Shown in pieces: positions 52,463 to 62,000 of a stretch of 64,000 bases of DNA; position 1 is the first letter of the stretch, and each line of letters begins with the position of its first letter. Origin of the DNA: CAWDMN01 sp963803155 (GTDB lineage Bacteria > Acidobacteriota > Terriglobia > Versatilivoradales > Versatilivoraceae). The DNA is taken from contig CAWDMN010000051.1 of assembly GCA_963803155.1 (NCBI GenBank), positions 62,001 through 126,000 of the forward strand, in the 5' to 3' direction. Below the pieces are notes generated by a model, which worked only from the letters and a program-made list of their open reading frames with translations, was not told where the DNA came from and searched no databases. Position numbers and translations under genes: made by a program.

Positions 52463-53665
52463 ATGGTTAAAAAAGTTGTCTTGGCTTACTCGGGAGGATT
52501 GGACACCTCCATCATTATTCCTTGGCTCAAAGAGAACTATCATTGCGAAGTAATCGCCATGGCTGGCGATGTTGGACAGGGGGAAGAATTGGAAGGCCTG
52601 CAGGAAAAAGCCCTCAAGACCGGAGCTTCTAAGCTTTATGTGGAAGACCTAAGAGAAGCGTTTGTGCGCGATTATATCTGGCCCACTTTGAAGGCGGGGG
52701 CAATTTACGAACGAAAGTATCTGCTCGGAACCTCCATGGCCAGGCCGATTCTGGCCAAGCGCCAGGTGGAAATCGCATTAAAAGAGGGAGCCGATGCCGT
52801 TGCCCATGGCTGCACCGGGAAAGGGAATGATCAAGTGCGTTTCGAGTTGACCTTCAAGGCGCTGGCACCGCACTTGAAAGTGATTGCTCCCTGGCGGGAA
52901 TGGGACATCAAATCACGAGAAGACGCCATTGATTACGCGGAGAAACATCAGGTTCCCATCAAAGCCACCAAGAAGAAGATTTACAGTGAAGATCGTAATA
53001 TCTGGCATATCAGCCATGAAGGCGGAGTGTTGGAGGATCCCGCCAATGAGCCGGAAGATTCCATGTGGCAGCTGACGCTTTCGCCTGAAAAAGCGCCGGA
53101 GACCCCGCGGTACGTCGTGGTTGAATTCGAGGCGGGGACTCCCGTAGGGGTTGATGGGAAGAAGCTGAATCCCGTGGAACTGGTAAATAAGTTGAATAAG
53201 ATTGGCGGCGAAAATGCCATCGGCCGGATCGATTTAGTGGAAAACCGTCTGGTCGGGATGAAATCCCGGGGGGCCTACGAAACTCCGGGAGGCACAATCC
53301 TCGCTCAAGCTCACCGTGAACTGGAATCCATTTGTCTGGACAAAGAGACTCTGCGAATTAAGGACCAGTTGGCTATCAAGTACGCGGATCTCGTGTACAA
53401 CGGGCAATGGTTTACTCCATTGCGAGAATCGTTGGATGCCTTCGTCAATCAAACCCAGAAAAATGTGACGGGCACGGCCCGATTCAAGCTCTACAAAGGA
53501 AACTTGATTTTGGCCGGATTGAAAAGCCCTTATTCGCTTTATCGGGAAGATTTCGCCACTTTTGGGGAAGAGGCTGTCTATAACCAGAAAGACGCGGAAG
53601 GTTTCATCAATCTCTTTGGTTTGCCCGTTGTCGTGCAGGCGCTCTTGAACAAAGTCCGACAATAG
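52463..53665 (+). CDS. argG: Argininosuccinate synthase
   Basis: ATP-dependent condensation of citrulline and aspartate. The 400-residue protein starts MVKKVVLAYSGGLDTSI, the PP-loop motif of the family. It continues with VGQGEELEGLQEKALKTGA, GTSMARPILAKRQVEIA, VAHGCTGKGNDQVRFE and a C-terminal synthetase domain. The long in-frame extension to 52274 overlaps argF and is rejected; the ATG at 52463 follows AAAGGA and fits the family. It starts 31 bases after argF. Confidence 0.97.
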   Translation: MVKKVVLAYSGGLDTSIIIPWLKENYHCEVIAMAGDVGQGEELEGLQEKALKTGASKLYVEDLREAFVRDYIWPTLKAGAIYERKYLLGTSMARPILAKRQVEIALKEGADAVAHGCTGKGNDQVRFELTFKALAPHLKVIAPWREWDIKSREDAIDYAEKHQVPIKATKKKIYSEDRNIWHISHEGGVLEDPANEPEDSMWQLTLSPEKAPETPRYVVVEFEAGTPVGVDGKKLNPVELVNKLNKIGGENAIGRIDLVENRLVGMKSRGAYETPGGTILAQAHRELESICLDKETLRIKDQLAIKYADLVYNGQWFTPLRESLDAFVNQTQKNVTGTARFKLYKGNLILAGLKSPYSLYREDFATFGEEAVYNQKDAEGFINLFGLPVVVQALLNKVRQ

Positions 53666-53793
53666 CGGCAAGATCGGCCCGACCGGCAACGTACACGCCA
53701 ACGCCCTGGCTTGATTGGCCGAGCAGCAGGGATTTTTCGAGGAATCCCAAGCACTTGGATGACCGGCACAAGAAGAAGTGGATGCAAATTTCC

Positions 53794-53826
53794 AGACCTC
53801 ACAGGTCTCCAAGACCTGTGAGGTCT
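53794..53826. repeat. Perfect 15-bp palindrome between argG and argH
   Basis: AGACCTCACAGGTCT (53794-53808) and AGACCTGTGAGGTCT (53812-53826) are exact reverse complements with a three-base spacer, followed by TT. It lies 30 bases before argH and could act as an attenuator or RNA-processing hairpin. The same kind of GACCTCACAGGTC palindrome is a recurrent intergenic repeat in many bacterial genomes (from memory). Confidence 0.8.
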
Positions 53827-53855
53827 TTGCGACGTGTTTTTCAAAGGAGCATTGG

Positions 53856-55238
53856 ATGAAAACGTGGGGAGGCCGGTTCACCGGCAAAATTGACGACACG
53901 TTTGAGCGTTTCAACAATTCATTCCCGATCGATCAGAGATTGATTTTCGAGGACATTGAGGGGTCAGCCGCTTATGCCACGGCTCTTGAAAAGGCCGGCA
54001 TTCTGACTCTCGAAGAATTAAAGCAAATCGGCAAAGGCCTCGCGGAAATCAAGAAGCGGATCGAAAGCGATCCCGGCTGGCTGAAAGCCAAGTCCGCCGA
54101 GGATGTTCACACTTTTGTGGAATCACGCCTGGCCGAATTGGCGGGAGACGCCGCCTTAAAGCTTCACACCGGCCGCAGTCGCAACGACCAGGTGGCGCTG
54201 GATACGCGGCTCTATATGAAGCGGGCGATCATCCAGGTTCAAGTCCAACTGAAAGCCCTCAACCAGGAATTTCTCCACCAGGCAAAGGCCTTTTTGGATG
54301 TCGCCATCCCCGGCTACACTCATTTGCGAAAAGCGCAGCCAATCTTATTGGCTCACTACTGGCTGGCTTTTTTTGAGATGTTTTTGCGGGATTACCGCCG
54401 TTTCGATGACTGTTTCCGGCGCACGGATTACATGCCGCTCGGTTCCGGAGCATTGGCTGGCAACGGTTTCCCTATTGACCGGAATGAATTGCGCAAGGAA
54501 CTCGGATTTGGTCAATTGACCCGCAATAGCCTCGACGCCGTGAGCGACCGGGATTATCTGGTGGAATTTATTTCTAATTCAGCTTTGATCCTCATGCACC
54601 TCAGCCGCCTGGCGGAAGACTTGATTATTCTCTCTTCTCCGGAATTCGGGATCTTCGAACTTTCAGACGCCGTCACAACGGGAAGCAGCATTATGCCGCA
54701 GAAAAAAAACCCGGATTCGTTGGAGTTGATCCGAGGCAAATGTGGCCGGGTGTACGGCAATCTTACTGGAATCCTGACTGTTTTGAAGGGCCTTCCGCTC
54801 GCTTACAACAAGGACCTGCAAGAGGATAAGGAATTGACCTTCGATACCTTGGACACCGTGCTCGATTGCTTGGAGGTCGCCCAAGTAGTGATTCAAACCT
54901 TGAAGGTCAACCGATCGACGGCCCAGCAGTCCGTAACCAAAGATTTCATCAACGCCACGGATCTGGCGGATTATCTGGTCCGCAAGGGGATGCCTTTCCG
55001 CAAAGCCCATGAAGTAGTGGGAAAGCTCGTGCTTCTCTGCGAATCCCGCCAGATTGAGTTGAACGCGTTGCCCCTGGAGGAATATCAAAAGCATTCTCCT
55101 TTAATTGGAGAAGATGTTTTTGAAGCCCTCCGGTTGGAGAACAGCCTCAATATCCGCTCCGTCGCTGGCGGTACGGCTCTGGCCCGCGTGAAGGAAGCAA
55201 TCCTTGAGGCGGAAAAAGTCATGCAATTGGGCCGATGA
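53856..55238 (+). CDS. argH: Argininosuccinate lyase
   Basis: Cleaves argininosuccinate to arginine and fumarate. The 460-residue protein starts MKTWGGRFTGKIDDTFERFNNS. It has AEDVHTFVESRL, LHTGRSRNDQVALD, PGYTHLRKAQPI and the fumarase/aspartase-superfamily signature GSSIMPQKKNPDSLEL with the catalytic serine. AAAGGAGC lies six bases upstream of the ATG. A frame extension to 53778 crosses the palindrome and is rejected. Confidence 0.97.
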   Translation: MKTWGGRFTGKIDDTFERFNNSFPIDQRLIFEDIEGSAAYATALEKAGILTLEELKQIGKGLAEIKKRIESDPGWLKAKSAEDVHTFVESRLAELAGDAALKLHTGRSRNDQVALDTRLYMKRAIIQVQVQLKALNQEFLHQAKAFLDVAIPGYTHLRKAQPILLAHYWLAFFEMFLRDYRRFDDCFRRTDYMPLGSGALAGNGFPIDRNELRKELGFGQLTRNSLDAVSDRDYLVEFISNSALILMHLSRLAEDLIILSSPEFGIFELSDAVTTGSSIMPQKKNPDSLELIRGKCGRVYGNLTGILTVLKGLPLAYNKDLQEDKELTFDTLDTVLDCLEVAQVVIQTLKVNRSTAQQSVTKDFINATDLADYLVRKGMPFRKAHEVVGKLVLLCESRQIELNALPLEEYQKHSPLIGEDVFEALRLENSLNIRSVAGGTALARVKEAILEAEKVMQLGR

Positions 55239-55295
55239 TGCGAATTGGTAAATTGCTCGACACTACAAAATCGCGCCTAATTACGGGAGAAAAAA

Positions 55296-56513
55296 TTGAA
55301 CTGGAATATTTATGAAGATCGCATCACAGCCCCTTCTGGATTCAAGGCAGCAGCGGTTTCAGCCGGCATAAAAAAGCGGGATGGGCGGTTGGACTTGGGG
55401 CTCATTTTTTCCGAGCAGCCTGCTTCCGCGGCCGCACAATTCACCACTAACGTAGTCAAAGCCGCTCCGGTACTGCTTTGCCAGGAGCATCTGGAAAAAT
55501 CCAACCACGGTTGCCGGGCCATCCTGGTGAATTCGGGCAATGCGAATGCCTGTACGGGCGATCGCGGGTTGGGGGACAGCCGGCGCATGGCTCAAATGGC
55601 TGCCCGAATTCTGGGAATCTCCGCCGATCAGGTGCTGGTGAGTTCCACTGGAGTGATCGGAGCATTCATGCCGATCGAGCGCATCGAGGAAAAAGAAGAC
55701 GATCTAAAAATCGCTCTAAATTCGGAAGGACTGGATTCAGCAGCCCGGGCCATCATGACCACCGACACCCGGCGGAAAGTTTGCACGGCGGAAGGAATGC
55801 TGGGAGGCAAACATGTCCGCATTTGTGGAATGACCAAAGGCGCTGGCATGATTCATCCTCGCATGGCAACGACATTGGCATTTGTTTTAACGGATGCCAG
55901 CATATCGAAAGCACTTCTGATTAAGGCCCTACGCGAGGCCTGCAATAAAAGCTACAACCGGATCAGCGTCGATGGAGACACCTCCACCAATGACACTCTG
56001 GCGGTCCTGGCCAATGGTGCGTCAGGAGCGCCATTAATTGACCAGGAAGGAGAGGAGTATCTTCATTTCGTTGAGGGGCTGACTCTGGTTTGCGGCAGTC
56101 TGGCGCGCCAGATTGTACGGGATGGCGAGGGCGCCAGCAAATTCATTGAAATCACCGTTCAGAACGCTGAGAGCGAGGAGGCCGCCACCCAGATTGCACG
56201 CAGCATCGCCAACTCTCCATTAGTTAAAACGGCGATGGCCGGTGAAGACGCCAATTGGGGGAGAATCCTCTGCGCGGCCGGTTATTCAGGAGTTTCTTTC
56301 GATCCCTACCGGGTCTCCATTTGGATTGGCGGCCTTAAAGTCTGCCAGAACGGAACCGGAGTCATCTTCGATGAAGCCCAAGCCAAAAGCATTTTAAAAG
56401 AACATGACATTCGCATCCTTATGGATCTGCGGACGGGATCTGCCTCTTCCACAATGTGGACGTGCGATTTAACCAGCGGATACGTTCACATAAACGCGGA
56501 TTACCGGACTTAG
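55296..56513 (+). CDS. argJ: Bifunctional ornithine acetyltransferase/N-acetylglutamate synthase
   Basis: Transfers the acetyl group from N-acetylornithine back to glutamate, making the arginine pathway cyclic, and may also use acetyl-CoA. The 405-residue precursor is self-cleaving: the nucleophilic threonine lies in KGAGMIHPRMATTLAFVLTDA. Other motifs are LVNSGNANACTG, SSTGVIG and GEDANWGRILCAAGYSG. It starts with TTG at 55296, with GGGAGAAAAAA upstream. Its presence explains the absence of a separate argA here. Confidence 0.95.
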   Translation: MNWNIYEDRITAPSGFKAAAVSAGIKKRDGRLDLGLIFSEQPASAAAQFTTNVVKAAPVLLCQEHLEKSNHGCRAILVNSGNANACTGDRGLGDSRRMAQMAARILGISADQVLVSSTGVIGAFMPIERIEEKEDDLKIALNSEGLDSAARAIMTTDTRRKVCTAEGMLGGKHVRICGMTKGAGMIHPRMATTLAFVLTDASISKALLIKALREACNKSYNRISVDGDTSTNDTLAVLANGASGAPLIDQEGEEYLHFVEGLTLVCGSLARQIVRDGEGASKFIEITVQNAESEEAATQIARSIANSPLVKTAMAGEDANWGRILCAAGYSGVSFDPYRVSIWIGGLKVCQNGTGVIFDEAQAKSILKEHDIRILMDLRTGSASSTMWTCDLTSGYVHINADYRT

Positions 56514-56599
56514 CCGGTTTGAGCCCAAATCAATTTCTCCACGCTGGCATAGGTTTTTATAGCGTGACGGGGTGGATGCCCCCTCGCCGGGGGAACCAG

Positions 56600-57217
56600 A
56601 TGTCTGGCGTTCCGAATTTCGACACACTGGGTTCGCACGAACCGATGAGAGGAAAGCCTGCCAATTCTCCGATGGATATTGTTCGCAAAGCGTCGCAGTG
56701 GTACTCGGGCTTGATGATTGTTTCGATTAGCTGGCTTTATTTTCAGAAACAGCTGAGATGGTCTCTTTTTCTTCAGAATGACCGCATCGAGATTTTGCTC
56801 GATCTATGTATTGGCATGGGGCTGGCTCTGGTGTTGGTTTTATTTTCGCTCTTCGCCAACCATAGCTTCTCCTGGGCCCGACAACTCGAGTTGGAATTTC
56901 AAAAAGTGCTGGCTCCGCTCCCCTTCCCGAAAATTTTGCTTTTGGGTTTGACGAGTGGAGTCGCGGAGGAAACTTTTTTTCGCGGATCCTTGCAGAACTC
57001 CGTTGGACTTATTCTATCGAGTCTCCTTTTCGGCGCCGCGCATTTAGTCCCCAAACGAGAACTCCTGCCTTGGTCCCTTTATGCCGTCTTGGTGGGATTT
57101 ATTTTTGCTTGCCTTGTGGAAATCCGGCACTGTCTGCTGCCGGTCATCCTGGCCCACTCCGTCATGAACATCATCATGATTGGACTGCTGAATCGCCGCG
57201 CCAGAATTGTTTCATAA
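56600..57217 (+). CDS. CPBP-family intramembrane metalloprotease
   Basis: About 205 residues with four to five membrane helices and the CPBP/Abi motifs: EETFFRG near residue 124, FGAAH with HLV nearby, and a third conserved histidine in AHSVMNI. This family includes prenyl-protein endoproteases and bacterial self-immunity proteins. The start is uncertain: ATGs at 56600, 56645 and 56672 are in frame, and GGGGGAACC precedes the first. It overlaps the argJ end only if extended further upstream. Its link to arginine synthesis is probably just co-transcription. Confidence 0.75.
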   Translation: MSGVPNFDTLGSHEPMRGKPANSPMDIVRKASQWYSGLMIVSISWLYFQKQLRWSLFLQNDRIEILLDLCIGMGLALVLVLFSLFANHSFSWARQLELEFQKVLAPLPFPKILLLGLTSGVAEETFFRGSLQNSVGLILSSLLFGAAHLVPKRELLPWSLYAVLVGFIFACLVEIRHCLLPVILAHSVMNIIMIGLLNRRARIVS

Positions 57218-57589
57218 AATATCCATGCCCCATGAAGCCCGCCTGATGGCTCTGTCAACCACACTAACTGGGCTGTGCAGAAAGCACGAAGCGAAGCGAG
57301 TGATCAGGGTGGCAGCACAAAACAAGCATAGCAGCGGATGAAGCGACTGCAGCTGGGCTGATCGCTCGTTGGCACTTCGCGCTTCCGGCCAACCACAGCA
57401 ACTGGGCTGTACGGAAAGCACGAAGCGAAGCGAGTGATTAGCCAAGCTGTACAAAACCATGCCCGAGAAATTAGAGTGATCAAAGATTTCAGAGTCCGTT
57501 AGTGTGCTTGAGCCGCAAAAGTCGACAATTTCGAGTCAAGTTTTTATTGGACCCATTGGTAAATCCCTATAATCCGAGACGAAGTCTAG
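57218..57589. other. Intergenic region carrying a hairpin repeat
   Basis: About 370 bases between convergent genes with no coding sequence. It is occupied largely by the two 42-base repeats and the hairpin at 57361-57438. No T-run terminator for the arginine operon was found. Confidence 0.4.
57266..57441. repeat. Direct repeat pair enclosing a hairpin, dispersed family
   Basis: A 42-base sequence starting AACTGGGCTGT and ending GCGAGTGATCAG occurs at 57266-57307 and again at 57400-57441 with 39 of 42 matches. Between and within the second copy, 57361-57384 (ATCGCTCGTTGGCACTTCGC...) can pair imperfectly with 57417-57438 (AAGCACGAAGCGAAGCGAGT...). A diverged relative is at 37666-37775. REP- or MITE-like. 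Confidence 0.65.
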
Positions 57590-58660
57590 TTAGTCTAGGT
57601 ATTCCAGCTTAATTAAATATTTTCCCACCGCCGCACATTCCCATCCAAAGCAGAGATAGCCGCTGTATCCAATTATTGGCATCTCGAATATCCGGAATCT
57701 TCCCACCCAAGGGATGGAGTATTTCCATTGCGGCAGGCTGAATTCATTCCACATTTCCCAGAATAAACCGCATACCAAGGCAGCCAGGGAGAATTGGACG
57801 ATCCGGCTCCAGTCGCCATCCTCTAATGAGGAAAGAATAGTCTCTTTCCCCAAACTGCTCTCCAAAACCACCAACAATAAAAAAGGAGAAATCCAAAGAC
57901 ACGGGAACAAAAAATCCGGGGCCAAACCGCAGGTGATCAATGAAAGAACTGAAACGAGTGGGATTGCGGTTCGAAAAAGCCCGCTTTTGACAACTTTGAC
58001 CGGATACCATGCCCGGAAAGAATTTCCCCAGCCAAAGCTTGAAAGCAATTCAGCCGTGCTCCAAACAGCCGGCAGGACGGTGGCAAACGGCAAAGAGGCC
58101 AAACAGAGGTATTTCCAGGCAGGATAACTTTCGGTTTGAAGGTAATGCCAGTTCTCGGTAAATCGGTTTAAGAATTCAAGGCTCCACCAAAATATGGCGC
58201 TTAGAATTGAGAGTCCGCCCAAATCCCAAGGATGCCGGGTCAAAAGACTGAAACCTTTTCTTTTGTGGCTCCAGCCATTCACCATCAGAATATAGCCAAG
58301 CCACAATGGAGTAAATGTGTGTTGTCGCCAAGAAGGCTCGATTGGAATGATCTGCCAGGCCACAATCCAACAGAAAAGGGTCAAACATAATCCAATCCAA
58401 CCCCACCAGGGAATTTTTCCTGAATAATCTGTATTGCTAAGATTATTCTTCCATGGTTGACGCCGTTTTAAAAAAGGAAGAAGCAACACGATAATCAGGA
58501 ATGTCAGGGGCAGAAACACAATCCACGAAAACGGGGCATGTTCGGCTTGCCTCGGAATTGGAGGAAAAGCCAGCCAAGGAGCAATATCTTCTCCTAACAT
58601 CCAGAGGCCGGACAGAGGGAGAACCAACAACAATAAAAAGAAAATCACCAGGATATACAT
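57590..58660 (-). CDS. Multi-pass membrane protein of unknown function
   Basis: A 356-residue protein with about nine hydrophobic helices. The C-terminal part has a recognisable sequence LFWEMWNEFSLPQWKYSIPWVGRFRIFEMPIIGYSGYLCFGWEC that recurs in uncharacterised bacterial membrane proteins. No cysteine pairs or catalytic motifs are visible elsewhere. I cannot name the function. It is convergent with the CPBP gene and is followed on the right by the repeat at 58824. Confidence 0.7.
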   Translation of the reverse strand: MYILVIFFLLLLVLPLSGLWMLGEDIAPWLAFPPIPRQAEHAPFSWIVFLPLTFLIIVLLLPFLKRRQPWKNNLSNTDYSGKIPWWGWIGLCLTLFCWIVAWQIIPIEPSWRQHTFTPLWLGYILMVNGWSHKRKGFSLLTRHPWDLGGLSILSAIFWWSLEFLNRFTENWHYLQTESYPAWKYLCLASLPFATVLPAVWSTAELLSSFGWGNSFRAWYPVKVVKSGLFRTAIPLVSVLSLITCGLAPDFLFPCLWISPFLLLVVLESSLGKETILSSLEDGDWSRIVQFSLAALVCGLFWEMWNEFSLPQWKYSIPWVGRFRIFEMPIIGYSGYLCFGWECAAVGKYLIKLEYLD

Positions 58661-59096
58661 CTTTACCCCGTCTTGGTTCCTCAGTCATTCACTCAGCATC
58701 TTAGGGGTGCGAAAATAATCCACGGAAGTAATCCAGCCCGAGTAATTTCATGATCTGTAGCTGACACCGCAATTCGGACGGACTCCTACAGTCGTCAGCG
58801 CCTGAACGGCGCTACAGCTTTCCGGCCTGAAAGGCCAAGTTATTACAGCCCAGGACAACGCTCTGGGTAACGATAATCCCCGCCATTTCACCAGCACTGA
58901 AGGGGCGGATCAACTCCGGCCTTTCAAGCCAACTGATCCTTGATGTGTCGTACTCACATTTTTTCCATCTCCAGAAATTGCCAAGCTATGGCCCAAACCG
59001 AGGCGCGCATTTGGAGGCTATGACTATCTCTTCATAATTGAAACCCAAGAAAGCTTGCCTTCAAAGCCGCGCAAAATTTCCCAAAAACGATGGAGA
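58661..59096. other. Intergenic region with REP-like element
   Basis: About 440 bases. The central part, 58824-58914, is the first copy of a REP-like element. No gene is supported. A terminator for the TonB receptor gene was not found. Confidence 0.4.
58824..58914. repeat. REP-like element, copy 1
   Basis: It begins GGCCTGAAAGGCC, continues ACAGCCCAGGACAACGCTCTGGGTAA (a GCCCAG...CTGGG inverted repeat) and ends with CTGAAGGGGCGGATCAAC. Copy 2 at 62933-63025 shares the same order and most bases. The element contains several short inverted repeats. Confidence 0.7.
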
Positions 59097-62000
59097 CTAG
59101 AAACTGATCCTGGCTCCGAGCTGGATGGTTCGGGCGCTGCAATCCGATTGAGGACATTTGCCAAACACCCGGCCAAACCGGGTGGGATCGCCGATATCCG
59201 TTTCAGGATCCTGCCAGAAGACGCGGTTGAAGAGGTTCTGAATGTCTGCCCGGATTTCGAAGTTAGCTCCTTCGCGGAATCCCAGCGGAATCCTCTTCAT
59301 GATCGACATGTCTTCATAGCTCTTGCTCCAACCTCTCAAATTGGGAAGAAAACGCGTTCCATTCCCCAGGCGCAATGCCACATTATTGGCTGTCACGGGC
59401 ACATTGCCAAAGGCATTCGGATTCAAATAAGGCACTCCCCTTGACTCGTCAACCAGGGTGGGCTTTCCCGCTAAAATTTGCTGGTTCCGCGGCAACAATA
59501 CATCCGTGTAAAAGCCCGGGTTGAAAAGTGCCTCGGTGGTAGGCCCGGAAGAGGACCAAATTCCCAGGGGATTGCCGGATCGATACTGCTGGATGGCGCT
59601 CATGGTCCACCCTCCGAAGACCGCACTTCTCCAACCGGAAGATGCCCATTTCCGGCTCTTCCCAAATGGCAGAACATAAATCCAGGTGATCTTGAGGTCT
59701 TGCGGAACGGTGAACGAGGAAACCGAATAATCGGCCTTGCGGTTGTAAATGCTTTGGCCATAACCACCGTAGCCATAGCCAATCGCATCATCCGAGGTGC
59801 CCAAGGTTTTGGAAAAGGTATAGGCAACCAGGAAACTCAGCCCCTTGCTGCTGTGCTTGGTGGCCGTAATCTGCAAGGCATTGTAATTTGACCAGCCCCC
59901 ATTGGTGCGGTGGGAATATATACCCAGGTATTGTGGAAAAGGGCGCAGGGATTGGGCCACAGTCCCGCTGAAGCTCGGAAAGGGTTTCTGCAATTCCGGG
60001 TGCTGCTCGATGTCCTCCATCAATGTGTCACCCAAAGTAAGATATTTTGGGTCCACTTGGTTGAGAACGTTATAGTGGTAGGGTTCACTGAGACGGGTTC
60101 CACGATTGCCGATGTAATTGGCTTCGACTTTGGTTTGCCATGGCAACTCATACTGGACCCCGAAGTTCCAGTTGGAGACCATGGGGTACTTCTTGGTCTC
60201 CGGGGGATAGTAAGAAATAGTGCCCCCATTCAACTGGGCCGGGTCGTAGTTGGGCAGAGAGGCGGGGTATTTGGGATATGGGGTGTCCCACCAATAGGCG
60301 GGATCATTCGCGGTAGGGCGGTCGGTTCTGGGGTTTATGTTGTTAATGCCACTGAAGCCGTCCCACCAATTATAGTTCCAGCCATCGAGGATCGGGGGAG
60401 CATAGTTGATCCCGAACCCGCCGCGCGCAACCAGCTTGTGGTTGGCGGCATATGCAAAACCAACGCGTGGGGCGACTTCTCCATAGTAAATGTCAGTCCA
60501 ACGGTTCTTTCCATTGCATTTTGGACAATTTCCGAGGAAGGTCAATGCCCCGGGATACCCGTCCGCTCCGGGATTGGGCAGTTTCGGGTCCAGTCCGGAC
60601 ATGGTGTCATTGGGGCTGCTGTAATTGGCCGGGATGTCCCAGCGAACGCCCAGGTTAACTGTCAGTTTCGGCGTGACCTTCCAGTCGTCCTGGGCATAGA
60701 AAGCCGTGACGCGGGAGCGGACTCCCCAAGTGACGCCATTGATGTAGGAATCGGCATTCCGCGCGGCCCCCAGCAGGAAACTGGCAAAGGCAAACCCGGT
60801 CTGTTGGGCAAAAGGTTGGCCGGAAAACGCCGACAAGGCAGTCTGGTTGCTGTCGAAATAGTAGGTCCCCGGAGTATCCTTGGCACCGCTATTGTCGTAA
60901 TAACGCCGATGTTCTCCCCCGAACCGAATGCTGTGACTTCCCCGAATCCAGGTAAAATCGTCGGAGACTATGTTGCTGCCATCCGGGCCATTCCAGGCAT
61001 TCCCATCCCCCCATTTTTTATAGGAGCCGCTCAGGGACGCGTCTGGAGCACTGAAGGCAATGACTGGAAAGGTGGCGCCGCCCACGTTTTGCATCCCCAA
61101 ATCAGCAGCCCAATCTTTGACTTCATAAGTGCTCGACATAATTTCGTTGTTGAAATGGTTGAAACCATAGGCAAAGTGATTCAGCTTAGTGGGGCTAAGG
61201 GTCCAATCCTCGGCAAAGCGCACCATCCAGCCGGGAGTCGCCTGTATCCCATCTCCCGTTGCCGGCACGTTGGGTATGTTGCCAGGGAGATGATAACCGC
61301 CATAGACATAGCGGAACCGGTCATTGGAAATGATGGCAATGGATGCCTTGTGCCTGTTACTCATCAAGTGGTCAAATTTCAGGCTCCAATTGTTGATGTG
61401 CAAAGTTTGCAGTCCGGTTCCCACTCGCAGGGTGTTCCCCCTGAGGGTCTCTCCCTGCTCGTTTCGCAGGGGAAAAGTCGGATCGGGCAACGCATAGGCG
61501 GGGTTGAGGATCCTTTTGGTCAGTTGACTGAACCTTTCCGTGGGAATGATGTTGCCGGGAAAGGGATCCCGGATCCAGGCGCCGTCGGACAGCTGCCGGG
61601 TGGTGGCGGGATCGTAAATCTGGCCGAACAGCACGTTCCGCCCGAGGGCATCCTGCCCGACGACGGTCCCGGACCGCTCGTCCTGCGTGAAAGCGGGGTC
61701 CAGCAGCTTTGAAAAATCCCCCTGCTTCATTTCCCTGGTGGGAGAACTATCATAATTGGAAGAGAGATTCTGATTTTCTTGCCGGTGCAATTCAAATGAA
61801 GCAAAGAAGAAGGTCTGGTTCTTCTTCAACGGGCCGCCAAAAGATGCGCCCTGGTTATTCAGCCTGGTGGGGGAATGCAGCGCTTTTCCGGTGTTCGGAT
61901 CGAGGGTGAGGTGATTGTTGGCCCAGGTATTGGCATTGAGTGCCGAGTTCTGATGGTACCAGAACGCCGTGCCATGGTAAGTGTTGGAGCCGGATTTCAA

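Noticed and set aside
59910..61712. Open frame of 600 codons on the plus strand
   Set aside because: It is antisense to the TonB receptor, is rich in glycine, isoleucine and valine, and has no domain. The composition of the real gene explains it.
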